Shown here: positions 6,936-15,411 of the stretch, piece by piece
Numbering within the stretch: the first letter of the stretch is position 1
How the letters are laid out: every line of letters starts with the position of its first letter
Assembly: GCA_017936665.1 (NCBI GenBank)
Contig: JAGBFB010000029.1
Location: 124,001-188,000 of the forward strand
DNA length: 64,000 bases
Direction of reading: 5' to 3'
Source: Spirochaetaceae bacterium
Lineage (GTDB): Bacteria > Spirochaetota > Spirochaetia > Treponematales > Treponemataceae
Program-made: the position numbers and the translations under genes
Notes under the pieces: generated by a model
Database searches by the model: none
Seen by the model: the letters and a program-made list of their open reading frames with translations, nothing else
What the model was told of the DNA's origin: nothing

Positions 6936-7757
6936 TTAATCTTTTTTGATTTGTTCTATCATTTCGCTCATATTGTCTAGCCAGTTACCTTCAAAGTATT
7001 CAATGCAACCTGCATCAACTTTGGCGGCAAGTTCTGGATTTATAGGCAAACTAGACCAAGTTTTTATGCCGTATTCTTTTGCAATTTTTTCTACTTTGCT
7101 TTGACCAAAAATTTCGATTTTTTTACCACAGTCTGGGCATTCTACATAACTCATGTTTTCTACAATACCCAAAACTGGAATATTCATCATATTTGCCATT
7201 TTTACAGCTTTTTCTACAATCATTCCAACTAATTCTTGAGGAGAAGTTACAATGATAATTCCATCAATTCTGATTGACTGAAAAACTGTAAGAGGAACAT
7301 CACCTGTTCCTGGTGGCATATCAATAAACATTGTGTCTACATCTTGCCAAATTACATCTGTCCAAAACTGTTTTACAGCTCCTGCAATAACAGGTCCTCT
7401 CCAAATAACTGGGTCTGTTTCGTTTGGCAAAAGCATATTTAGTGACATAATCTGAATGCCTTTTTCAGTTTTCCCTGGTAAAAGACCGTTTTCATCACCT
7501 ACAGCTTTTTCGTGAATTCCAAAGGCTTTTGGAATAGAAGGTCCTGTAATATCTGCATCTAAAATAGCTGTTATATGATTTCTTCTAGCAGATAAAACCG
7601 ATAACATTGAAGTTACAATTGATTTTCCAACTCCACCTTTTCCACTAACTACAGCAATAACTTTTTTGATGTTACTTTGTGGATGTGGATTTTCGTGTAA
7701 ATCTCTATCTTTGCAATCCTTGCTACAAGAACTACAATCGTGTGTACAGTCGCTCAT
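6936..7757 (-). CDS. Mrp/NBP35-family iron-sulfur carrier ATPase
   Basis: A 273-residue P-loop ATPase of the Mrp/ApbC/NBP35 family. The deviant Walker A motif GKGGVGKS is at residues 39-46, followed by DADITGPSIPKAFG, MPPGTGD and, near the end, ECPDCGKK with the CxxC that binds a bridging iron-sulfur cluster. The N-terminus adds four cysteines (positions 4, 8, 11 and 15), reminiscent of the N-terminal cluster of NBP35 though with different spacing. Such proteins carry or insert [4Fe-4S] clusters. It is monocistronic and divergent from the chemoreceptor at 7959. Assignment is secure; targets are unknown. Confidence 0.93.
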   Translation of the reverse strand: MSDCTHDCSSCSKDCKDRDLHENPHPQSNIKKVIAVVSGKGGVGKSIVTSMLSVLSARRNHITAILDADITGPSIPKAFGIHEKAVGDENGLLPGKTEKGIQIMSLNMLLPNETDPVIWRGPVIAGAVKQFWTDVIWQDVDTMFIDMPPGTGDVPLTVFQSIRIDGIIIVTSPQELVGMIVEKAVKMANMMNIPVLGIVENMSYVECPDCGKKIEIFGQSKVEKIAKEYGIKTWSSLPINPELAAKVDAGCIEYFEGNWLDNMSEMIEQIKKD

Positions 7758-7896
7758 ACTTGTAATTATAATCTTTTATCTAAATCAATGTCAATTAAGT
7801 TAATATTATGTAATTTATGTAAAATATCTCTAAAAAGTCTAAAATCTTAATTTATGAAAAAAAAATTAAAAAAAAATGCATTTTTTACATTTTCTT

Positions 7897-7926
7897 TTTA
7901 CACAAAAAGTGATAAGGTGATATAAT
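7897..7926 (+). promoter_or_regulatory. Sigma-70-like promoter of the chemoreceptor at 7959
   Basis: TTTACA at 7897-7902 and a perfect TATAAT at 7921-7926 are separated by 18 bp. The gene starts 33 bases later after GAGGAG. Motility genes often use sigma-28, but no sigma-28 pattern is visible here. Confidence 0.65.
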
Positions 7927-7958
7927 GATATGTTGTAACTTTACAGAGGAGTATTTTT

Positions 7959-10031
7959 ATGAAATTTAAAGACAAACTTATATTTAGTATTGTTGTACCA
8001 CTTTTAGCCATTACTGTTGTAGGGATGGTTGCCCTTTATTTTATTATTTCTTGGGGAACTGCAAGTTCTATTGCTAAAGATGAAGAAGTGTCTTTATCAC
8101 ACAAATTTGAAATGATGAATTCAATCGTTGCAGAAGATATGAACGACTTGGTTGAAGATATCGTAAATTTGGGAAACAGTCCTTTCGATATTGATTTATC
8201 TTCCCCTAGTCATTCTAGTGCAACCTTAAAACAACTTGCTTCTGCATATGGAATTGATAATATTGCATTGTTGACAATTGACGGAACTCCCATAGCTTCT
8301 ACTGCAAATTCTGTATTTGAATCTGTTTCAGAAAAAAAAGCCATTGCTAGTGCTGTTGCAAATAAACCGATTGCTGTTACAACAGCAGTTCATGATATGT
8401 TTTTAATTACTGTTGCTGGACGTGCTATAACTGATGATGGTACGCCAATTATTTTAGTATTTCAAGAGATAATTTCATCAGAAGCTTTCTTGTCTGAATA
8501 TGCAAGATTATTAGAGTGTGAATTAACTGTATTTAGTGGTAATAAACGAATTGCCTCAACTATGAAAGATGCTTCTGGTCGTTCTATGACAGGATCACTT
8601 CTTGATAATCAAGAAATTCTTGATGTGGTTTATAAAGATAATAAAGTGTACTCAGGTATTGTAGAATCTGATGGATTAAAATATTTTTCAATGTATGCTC
8701 AATTCCCAACAGATGATCCAGGTTCTCAGATTATGGTATTTGCAGGTGTAAGTTATGATCATGCACAAGCAATTATAAATGTATTGGTTCAATTGGTTAT
8801 TATTGCTGTTTCTGGAATTATTCTATTGATGACTATTGCTTTGTTGTATATTTTATTAACAAAGGTTTTACGTCCTATCAAGAAAACTATTGCTGCTTTT
8901 GAAAATCTTAACTCATCAACTGAAACTGCTGATTTGACACAAAGAATTCAGTTTAAGGTTAAAAACGAACTTGGTGAAATTTGTAAAAACGTCAATACTT
9001 TCATTGAATTTCAGCATGATATTATGAAAGAAGTTGATGAATGTGGAACATCACTACAGTCTGTAGGTGAAACTTTAGCTTCTGCATCTCAGCAATCTGC
9101 GGGGGCAATTCAAGAAGTTATGGCAAATATCAACAGTGTAAAATCTTCAGTTTCAAAACAAACAAATGCTCTTGATTCTGTTCAAAATGTTCTTAATTCA
9201 AATATCAAGGGAATTACTAACCTTGACCAATTGATTGAAAATCAATCTGCAGGAATCGTTGAATCATCTGCTTCTATTGAAGAAATGGTTGGAAATATCT
9301 CTTCTGTTTCAAATTCTGTAAATAAAATGGCAGAAGAATATCAAACTCTTATTAAGATTGTTAAAGACGGAAAACAAAGACAAGATGATGTTGCTGCAAA
9401 TGTTAATACAATGGCTCAGCAATCTGAACATCTTGCAGAAGCAAACAGTGTAATTTCTCAAATTGCAGAACAAACAAACCTTTTGGCTATGAATGCTGCT
9501 ATCGAAGCTGCTCACGCAGGTGAGGCTGGAAAAGGATTTAGTGTTGTTGCTGACGAAATTCGTAAACTTGCAGAAAACTCTGCAGAACAATCTAAAGCAA
9601 TTAAACTTGAACTTGATAATATTTCTAAGAGTATCAATTCTGTTGTAAAAGCTTCAGAAATTTCAGTAGAAGATTTTGTTCAAATTTCTGACAAAGTTGT
9701 AAGTACAGAACGTTTAGTTCGTGAAATTGATAATGCCATGGTTGAACAAAAAGAAGCATCTCATCAAGTTTTACAAGCTTTGCATGAAATTAATGATGCT
9801 ACAACTAATGTACAATCAACTTCAAAACAAATGGCAAATGATGTTAATTCTGCAAAAGAACAAGCAGATAACTTAGAAATTATTTCTAGAACTGTAGAAG
9901 GTGCTATGAACGAAATGAGTTTAGGTATTAATGAAATTACTATTGCTGCTCATCACGTTTCAGATATGGCAAATTCTACAAGAGAAAATATCGATGTTCT
10001 CGATAAATTGTTGTCAAAATTTACTTTGTAG
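7959..10031 (+). CDS. Transmembrane methyl-accepting chemotaxis protein
   Basis: A 690-residue chemoreceptor. Residues about 8-35 form the first membrane helix, about 36-275 a periplasmic sensor of Cache-like size, about 278-301 the second helix, then a HAMP domain (ALLYILLTKVLRPIKK and following) and a long cytoplasmic coiled coil. The hairpin tip that contacts CheA and CheW reads IAEQTNLLAMNAAIEAAHAG followed by EAGKGFSVVADEIRKLAE. The protein ends DKLLSKFTL and lacks the aromatic CheR-binding pentapeptide seen on the other receptor at 56918. It has its own promoter and terminator. The ligand is unknown. Confidence 0.95.
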   Translation: MKFKDKLIFSIVVPLLAITVVGMVALYFIISWGTASSIAKDEEVSLSHKFEMMNSIVAEDMNDLVEDIVNLGNSPFDIDLSSPSHSSATLKQLASAYGIDNIALLTIDGTPIASTANSVFESVSEKKAIASAVANKPIAVTTAVHDMFLITVAGRAITDDGTPIILVFQEIISSEAFLSEYARLLECELTVFSGNKRIASTMKDASGRSMTGSLLDNQEILDVVYKDNKVYSGIVESDGLKYFSMYAQFPTDDPGSQIMVFAGVSYDHAQAIINVLVQLVIIAVSGIILLMTIALLYILLTKVLRPIKKTIAAFENLNSSTETADLTQRIQFKVKNELGEICKNVNTFIEFQHDIMKEVDECGTSLQSVGETLASASQQSAGAIQEVMANINSVKSSVSKQTNALDSVQNVLNSNIKGITNLDQLIENQSAGIVESSASIEEMVGNISSVSNSVNKMAEEYQTLIKIVKDGKQRQDDVAANVNTMAQQSEHLAEANSVISQIAEQTNLLAMNAAIEAAHAGEAGKGFSVVADEIRKLAENSAEQSKAIKLELDNISKSINSVVKASEISVEDFVQISDKVVSTERLVREIDNAMVEQKEASHQVLQALHEINDATTNVQSTSKQMANDVNSAKEQADNLEIISRTVEGAMNEMSLGINEITIAAHHVSDMANSTRENIDVLDKLLSKFTL

Positions 10032-10052
10032 AATTTGATTTTGTAGTTACAG

Positions 10053-10089
10053 AAGGGATTGTCTATTAGTATTAGATAATCCCTTTTTT
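10053..10089 (+). terminator. Rho-independent terminator of the chemoreceptor gene
   Basis: AAGGGATTGTCTA pairs with TAGATAATCCCTT around a short loop and is followed by a run of T. It lies 22 bp after the chemoreceptor stop and before the nitroreductase gene. Confidence 0.85.
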
Positions 10090-10118
10090 GTTTTTTAAAT
10101 TTGTGTTAAACTTATAAT

Positions 10119-10637
10119 ATGAATTCTTTTATACAATTAATTTTAAATAGACGAACTTGTAGAGCCTTTTCAGAAAAGGATGTTTGTGAATCTGATGTAA
10201 AACAAATTTTAGATTGTGCTTTATCTTCACCATCTGGAATGAATTTACAAACTTGGTCTTTCATAGCAATTATGAATCGTGAAAAAATTCAGCAATTGGC
10301 ACAGGCTGTAAGAAAAGCCCTTAACAGAGACGAAAACTACAATATGTATAATCCTTCTGTTTTGATTCTTACAACAAATGATAAAGAAAGCCGTTTTAGA
10401 GAAGTTGATAACGCTTGTGCCATGGAAAATATTTATCTTAGTTGTGAAGCCTTAGGTTTAGGCTGTGTCTGGATAAATCAACTAAAAGATTGCTATGATG
10501 TTCCAGAAGTTAGAAAAATTCTTACTGAACTTGGCGTACCTGAAAATCATGGAGTTTATGGTAGTGCCGCTATAGGATATAAACTTCAAGAAAGTTCCCC
10601 AAAACAGATAAAAGCAACTTATAAAATCGTTAAATAA
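10119..10637 (+). CDS. Nitroreductase-family FMN oxidoreductase
   Basis: A 172-residue, compact member of the nitroreductase family. It opens with FIQLILNRRTCRAFSEKDV, the usual FMN-phosphate-binding RRSxRxF-type motif, followed by SPSGMNLQTWSF, and has the conserved EALGLGCVWINQ stretch in the second half. Members are homodimers that use NAD(P)H to reduce nitro compounds, quinones or flavins. It is short compared with typical 190-220 residue enzymes, matching the minimal subfamily. Its stop is separated from the stop of the convergent gene by a single base, leaving no space for a terminator. Confidence 0.88.
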   Translation: MNSFIQLILNRRTCRAFSEKDVCESDVKQILDCALSSPSGMNLQTWSFIAIMNREKIQQLAQAVRKALNRDENYNMYNPSVLILTTNDKESRFREVDNACAMENIYLSCEALGLGCVWINQLKDCYDVPEVRKILTELGVPENHGVYGSAAIGYKLQESSPKQIKATYKIVK

Positions 10638-10638
10638 A

Positions 10639-11574
10639 TTATGGAATATCCTCTACGATTTTTTCTGGAGGATTTTCCAATAATTCAGGATTTGTAAGGT
10701 ATTTTTTCAATTCTTTTAAGGCTGATGCAAAATAAAATCCATCGCAGATTCTTTCATCGCTAGAAACTGAAAAATCAAAGAATCTTGTGTTTTTTACGTT
10801 GCCATTTCTGTCAACGATATTTTCGTGGCGAGTTCCACTAAAAGCCATAAACATTGGAACATTTCCAAATTCATATAAATGATGATAAACTGGACTAATT
10901 CCCAAAGATGCCATGGAAGTTACAACTAAAGATCCATGAAAAGGACTAAGTTCTGTTAGGGTTGTAGGAAGCCATCCGTGATAATCCAACCAATTTAGGA
11001 ATTTTATTGTCCAACGTAAAGCAAATCTTGGAATTTTTCCTAAAAGACCTGCTAAGGCGTCAAAACTTGTATCTTCTTCAACTGCATCTTTTATAGACAA
11101 AATTTTTTCATTAAACTGATTGTAAACATCAAACACAGTTGATGAGGGTTCAAAGAAAAATTTAACCATTGTTTCTGGTGATTCTAAAGTCATTTCTTTT
11201 TTTACAGCCATGATGATTTCGATGTTATTTCTTGCATAAATTCTCTGTCCACTGATAAATCTGTTTAAAGCAGGACGTTGAGATAGCATTCTTATGTATG
11301 CTGCAATAAAAACATGCATTGTGCCAAAACCAGTAAAACCTTCGGAACGTTTTTTATGAACAAATTTATTTATATTTTCAATGTCAACAAAATCCTTAAA
11401 AAGATTTTGAGAGCCAGTTCTTGTTGACATAATGAAAGGAGCAACTGCGGCTAAAGGGTCCATAGAACGAATGAGTCTGCCGTCTTTTCTGTCACCAAAT
11501 CTACGCTTGTAAGGTGTTTTTTGTAAAGATGGAACTTCTTCTGTTATTTCTTCTTTGTATGCTAAATTATCCAT
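10639..11574 (-). CDS. 2-oxoacid dehydrogenase E2-like acyltransferase, catalytic His replaced
   Basis: A 311-residue protein resembling the catalytic domain of 2-oxoacid dehydrogenase acyltransferases and chloramphenicol acetyltransferase. The segment SLVVTSMASLGISPVYHH matches the E2 core, and FSVSSDERICDGFYFASALK aligns with the active site, where E2 has DHRxxDG. Here the catalytic His is Glu, while Asp and Gly are kept. There is no lipoyl or peripheral-subunit-binding domain and no E1/E3 gene nearby. It may have lost acyl transfer by the usual mechanism or use a different chemistry. It is convergent with the nitroreductase and monocistronic. Confidence 0.8.
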   Translation of the reverse strand: MDNLAYKEEITEEVPSLQKTPYKRRFGDRKDGRLIRSMDPLAAVAPFIMSTRTGSQNLFKDFVDIENINKFVHKKRSEGFTGFGTMHVFIAAYIRMLSQRPALNRFISGQRIYARNNIEIIMAVKKEMTLESPETMVKFFFEPSSTVFDVYNQFNEKILSIKDAVEEDTSFDALAGLLGKIPRFALRWTIKFLNWLDYHGWLPTTLTELSPFHGSLVVTSMASLGISPVYHHLYEFGNVPMFMAFSGTRHENIVDRNGNVKNTRFFDFSVSSDERICDGFYFASALKELKKYLTNPELLENPPEKIVEDIP

Positions 11575-11659
11575 GATATGAATATTTTATAACAAGTTTT
11601 TATTTTTGACAAATTATTTTTTTGTATAAAATAATTCATAGGTGTGATATAATATTTTT

Positions 11660-12175
11660 ATGCTTAGTTACATAATCAAATTTTTGAAGGCTTTAGGTGC
11701 AAATTCAAAGCCTAGTCAGATAGCTAATTCCTTTTGTATCGGTTTTATTCTTGGGGTAATGCCTAAAAATAATCTTTTATGGTGGCTAGTATTTGTTTTT
11801 TTTATGTTTGTTAGAATAAATAAAGCAGGATATTTTATCATGATGCTACTTGGAGCTTTTATTTCGCCTTATTTAGACCCAACCTTTCATAAAATAGGTG
11901 AATTTGTTTTGACTTACGAGCCTTTAGTTCCTGTTTATTCAAAATTATTAGAAATTCCCTTTGTAGGTTTTACCCGATTTAATAATACGATTGTTTGTGG
12001 TTCACTCGTAGCAGGAATTATTGCTTATATTCCTTTATATATTTTTATGTTAGTTTTTATCTGGGTGTGGCGAAAATGGATTGCACCATTTTTTAATCGT
12101 TCTAAAGTTGTTAAGATGTTCTTTCAGTTACCACTTGTTAGAAAACTCACTTCAAAATTAGCAGAAATCAATTAA
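11660..12175 (+). CDS. TIGR03546-type membrane protein
   Basis: A 171-residue membrane protein with about four hydrophobic segments and a basic C-terminus. The opening, with FLKALGANSKPSQIANSFCI and GFILGVMPKNNLLWW, matches my memory of the TIGR03546 family, related to DUF2062 proteins, which is found next to TIGR03545 genes in diderm bacteria. No enzyme motif is visible. The gene is 18 bp before its partner at 12194 in the same direction, so they form a two-gene operon. Function is unknown; a membrane partner for the large coiled-coil protein is the obvious inference. Confidence 0.8.
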   Translation: MLSYIIKFLKALGANSKPSQIANSFCIGFILGVMPKNNLLWWLVFVFFMFVRINKAGYFIMMLLGAFISPYLDPTFHKIGEFVLTYEPLVPVYSKLLEIPFVGFTRFNNTIVCGSLVAGIIAYIPLYIFMLVFIWVWRKWIAPFFNRSKVVKMFFQLPLVRKLTSKLAEIN

Positions 12176-12193
12176 CGGATAAGGAAGAAAAAC

Positions 12194-14545
12194 ATGGCAA
12201 AAGATAAAAAAACTGAATTAGGCGATGATATTGAATCCGTAGAAAAAACTGAACTTGCAGAATCTAAGAAAAAAAAGCTTTCAAAACAAAAAAAAGAACC
12301 TAAATCAATTTCTGCAAAAAAACTTCCAAAACTTTTTAGAAAAAAATATTCTCAAAAATCTTTTAAGAAAAAAATCTTAAAAAAGATTTATGTTCAATCT
12401 GATAAAACTCTTGTTCAAAATCTTTTTGAAGAAAGCAAAGATAAAAAAGATAATCCTATTTTTGTAGTTCCTCTTGAAAAAATGATTGCAACAAAAGATT
12501 TTAAAAGATTAAAACTTGTTGCAAAACAGATAAAAAAGCAAAAAGGTGGAATAAAATTTATTCCTTTAGTAGCTTGTCTTGTATTTGTCAGTGTTTTAGT
12601 TCTTGCCATAACAGTTTTTAAAAATCCTTTGATTGAAAAACTATTAGTTTCAGGTTTACAAGGTGTTTTTAAAGCAAAAACAGACATTGAAAAAGTAGAT
12701 TTCAAAATTTTAGGTGCATCCTTAGAAATTGAGGGAATTCAACAAGCAAACAAAGATGAGCCAATGAAAAATATTTTTGAAATTGAAAAAATCAAAGTAG
12801 ATTATAATTTAACAGAACTTTTAAAAGGAAAATTTTATGCACAAGATTTAACTGTTTCTGGAGTTGCTATTGGAACAGATAGAACAGAATCTGGCGAGTT
12901 ACCGATTATTCCAAAAACTCCTGAGGAACTTCAAGCAGAAAAAGAAATGGAAGCAAAAAAGGCAGCTCTTAAAGAATCTGCAAAAACTCGATTAAAAGAA
13001 ATGTTTTCAGCCTATGACCCAGATAATTTTATTGGAAATATTGAAGAAGAATTGCAAAGTTCTGAAGTTTCAAAACAAGTAACAGAGGATATTCAATCCA
13101 AAATAGATAAATGGAAAGATATTCCAAATAATTTACAAACTTCTATTGATGGTTTTTCTGGTACAATTAATAAAGTTGTAAATACAAATTGGGCAGGGCT
13201 CACAAATTTAAAAGATTTGCAAAGTGCTCTAGAAACAACCAAAAAAGCAATTTCAGAAGGGAAAAAACTAACAAACACTATTGAATCCTCAACAAAAGAT
13301 TTACTTGTGGATGTAAATGATGTTTCAGGGTATGTTTCTTTAATTGGGGATACTGTAAAATCGGATATTGCTCTTGTGGATTCAAAAATTAACAATATAA
13401 AATATTTGTTTTCTGTAGAAGGTTTTAGCCAAATTATGAATGATGGCGTTCAATCTATGTTATATGATATTTTTGGAAAGTATTATACTTATTTTTTAAA
13501 ACTAAAAGATTTAGCGTCTTCTGTAACAGAAAAAAAAGATGAACTTACGGAATCTGTAAAAGAAATTGTACCTAATCAAATAACTGAAGCTGCTGCTAAA
13601 GTAGAAGAGATAACTAGCAAAGAAATAAAACCTAAAAAAGAGCGTCTTAAAGGTAGAGATGTTTACTATAAAAAAGATACAATTCCAACTTTTTTGATTG
13701 AAAATGTTCATGCTTCAGGTTACGAAAAAGGAACAGAAAATTTACTATTTGAAGCTAAAGTGAAAGAACTTTGTTTTGACCATAATGTTAGAGAAAAACC
13801 AACTGAATTATCTGCATTTTTCAAAGTTGAAGACCATTTAAATAATGCTTCTATTGTTATAGATTCTAGAGAAACATCTTCAAAACCATTGATTTATGGT
13901 GATTACTTTGGTACAGGATTTCCAATTGCCTCTGATGCTGAAGTTTTCAAAATTGATACACTTTCAAATATTGATGCAGATATTTCTATGAATAAAAATG
14001 GCGTTTTAGGAATTGGTGGAATTTTGGATATGGATATTTCCAATATCGTAGCTATGGATTTAGAAAATGAAAAAGTTAATGAACTTTATCAAAAAGCTCT
14101 TTCTAGAGTAAAAGAATTATCTTTAGGTTTTTCAATTGATTTAGGATTAAATGGTGTTTTTGATATAAAACTTAAAAATCCAGAAAAAATTGTAACTCAG
14201 TTGTCAGAGCCTGTTGCTTCTGTTTTTGGAGAAGAAATTGAATCTATTACACAACAAGCTAAGGACAAAGCCTCTGAATATATTTCTAAAAATTCGGATT
14301 CTGTTACGCAAAAACTTGAAGAATTTAATAAAATAAAAGATTTAGTTCAAGGAAAAAAATCTGCTTTAGATAGTTTGAATGAAAAATTGGAAGAAAAAAA
14401 GAAAGAACTTTCGGATAGAATTGAAGAACTTACCAAAAAAGCAACTTCTGATGCCTTAAAATCTTTAGGTGTTCCAAGTTCAAATGATAATTCCAAGAAA
14501 AATTCTACGGAATCCTTAAAAAATCTAAAGAATCTTTTTAATTAA
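12194..14545 (+). CDS. TIGR03545-type large membrane-anchored protein
   Basis: A 783-residue protein. About 115 residues of very basic, Lys-rich sequence precede one membrane helix (about 120-142, with FIPLVACLVFVSVLVLAITV). Directly after the helix, a stretch including FKILGASLEIEGIQ and VDYNLTELLKGKFYAQDLTV reads like the N-terminal modules of AsmA-type proteins. Long helical and coiled-coil regions follow, then a beta-rich part (DADISMNKNGVLGIGGILD) and a charged coiled-coil end. TIGR03545 proteins occur only in bacteria with an outer membrane and pair with TIGR03546. The AsmA resemblance is my inference. It is translated after AAGGAAG. Confidence 0.78.
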   Translation: MAKDKKTELGDDIESVEKTELAESKKKKLSKQKKEPKSISAKKLPKLFRKKYSQKSFKKKILKKIYVQSDKTLVQNLFEESKDKKDNPIFVVPLEKMIATKDFKRLKLVAKQIKKQKGGIKFIPLVACLVFVSVLVLAITVFKNPLIEKLLVSGLQGVFKAKTDIEKVDFKILGASLEIEGIQQANKDEPMKNIFEIEKIKVDYNLTELLKGKFYAQDLTVSGVAIGTDRTESGELPIIPKTPEELQAEKEMEAKKAALKESAKTRLKEMFSAYDPDNFIGNIEEELQSSEVSKQVTEDIQSKIDKWKDIPNNLQTSIDGFSGTINKVVNTNWAGLTNLKDLQSALETTKKAISEGKKLTNTIESSTKDLLVDVNDVSGYVSLIGDTVKSDIALVDSKINNIKYLFSVEGFSQIMNDGVQSMLYDIFGKYYTYFLKLKDLASSVTEKKDELTESVKEIVPNQITEAAAKVEEITSKEIKPKKERLKGRDVYYKKDTIPTFLIENVHASGYEKGTENLLFEAKVKELCFDHNVREKPTELSAFFKVEDHLNNASIVIDSRETSSKPLIYGDYFGTGFPIASDAEVFKIDTLSNIDADISMNKNGVLGIGGILDMDISNIVAMDLENEKVNELYQKALSRVKELSLGFSIDLGLNGVFDIKLKNPEKIVTQLSEPVASVFGEEIESITQQAKDKASEYISKNSDSVTQKLEEFNKIKDLVQGKKSALDSLNEKLEEKKKELSDRIEELTKKATSDALKSLGVPSSNDNSKKNSTESLKNLKNLFN

Positions 14546-14563
14546 TATGATAGGATGTGTAAT

Positions 14564-15076
14564 ATGAAAATTTTAATTGTTGTTGATATGCAAAATGATT
14601 TTATTGACGGTGCTTTAGGTACAAAAGAAGCTGAAAAAATAGTTGCAAATGTAAAAGAAAAAATCGATACTTATAGAGGTAACAATGATGAAGTTATTTT
14701 TACCAGAGATACTCATTTTGACGATTATCTTGAAACTCAAGAAGGTAAAAATCTTCCTGTAAAGCATTGTATAAAAGATACTTTTGGTTGGCAAATTTCT
14801 GGTAAACTTGATGTGGCAGATTCAGTTGTAATTGATAAGCCAACATTTGGTTCAACAAAGTTGATGGAATATCTTTTATCAAAACAAAATATTTCAGAAA
14901 TTCAACTTGTGGGGCTTTGTACAGATATTTGTGTAATTTCAAATGCTTTTTTGTTAAAAGCAGCTCTACCAGAAGTATTAATTTCTGTAGATAGCAGATG
15001 CTGTGCAGGTGTTACACCAGAAAGCCATAATAGAGCCTTGGAATCTATGAAAACTTGTCAAATTATGGTAATTTAG
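14564..15076 (+). CDS. Isochorismatase-like cysteine hydrolase (nicotinamidase-type)
   Basis: A 170-residue protein with the fold and motifs of cysteine hydrolases: VVDMQNDFIDGALG with the catalytic Asp near the N-terminus, a Lys in IDKPTFGST, and LVGLCTDICVISNAF with the nucleophilic Cys. The FTRDTHFDDY segment resembles metal-ligand regions of nicotinamidases, so conversion of nicotinamide to nicotinate in NAD salvage is a reasonable guess. I chose ATG 14564, with AGGA at 14552-14555; an ATG at 14555 would add three residues. It follows the TIGR03545 gene and precedes the YhbY gene with short gaps, so cotranscription is likely. Confidence 0.85.
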   Translation: MKILIVVDMQNDFIDGALGTKEAEKIVANVKEKIDTYRGNNDEVIFTRDTHFDDYLETQEGKNLPVKHCIKDTFGWQISGKLDVADSVVIDKPTFGSTKLMEYLLSKQNISEIQLVGLCTDICVISNAFLLKAALPEVLISVDSRCCAGVTPESHNRALESMKTCQIMVI

Positions 15077-15098
15077 TAACGAATAAAAGGATTTTGAT

Positions 15099-15401
15099 GT
15101 GATTGAACTAAATAGCAAACAACGAAAATTTCTTGAAAAAGAAGCTCATGGGTTATCTCCTATTGTAATTATCGGTGGTGGTGGAATTTCAGAAGGTCTT
15201 ATTGAAATGGTAAATAATTCTCTTTTTCACCATGAATTGATAAAGATAAAATTTAATGATTATAAAGATGAAAAAACAGAACTTACAGAAGATATTTGTG
15301 ATAAAACTAATGCAACTTTAGTTAGAATAATTGGAAATGTTGCAATTCTGTATCGTCCTGCAGAAAAAGACGAAGATAGACGTTATCCTAAAGTAATATA
15401 A
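15099..15401 (+). CDS. yhbY: YhbY/CRM-domain RNA-binding protein
   Basis: A 100-residue protein that matches the YhbY (CRM domain) family along its whole length: LNSKQRKFLEKEAHGLSPIV at the start, IIGGGGISEGLIE in place of the usual GKxG loop region, HELIKIKFND, and the closing IGNVAILYRP. YhbY associates with pre-50S ribosomal particles and helps assembly. Translation starts at GTG 15099, after AAAGGA; an overlapping ATG two bases earlier is out of frame. It lies between the cysteine hydrolase and MATE genes in one direction. Confidence 0.93.
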   Translation: MIELNSKQRKFLEKEAHGLSPIVIIGGGGISEGLIEMVNNSLFHHELIKIKFNDYKDEKTELTEDICDKTNATLVRIIGNVAILYRPAEKDEDRRYPKVI

Positions 15402-15411
15402 TTTTTTTAAC

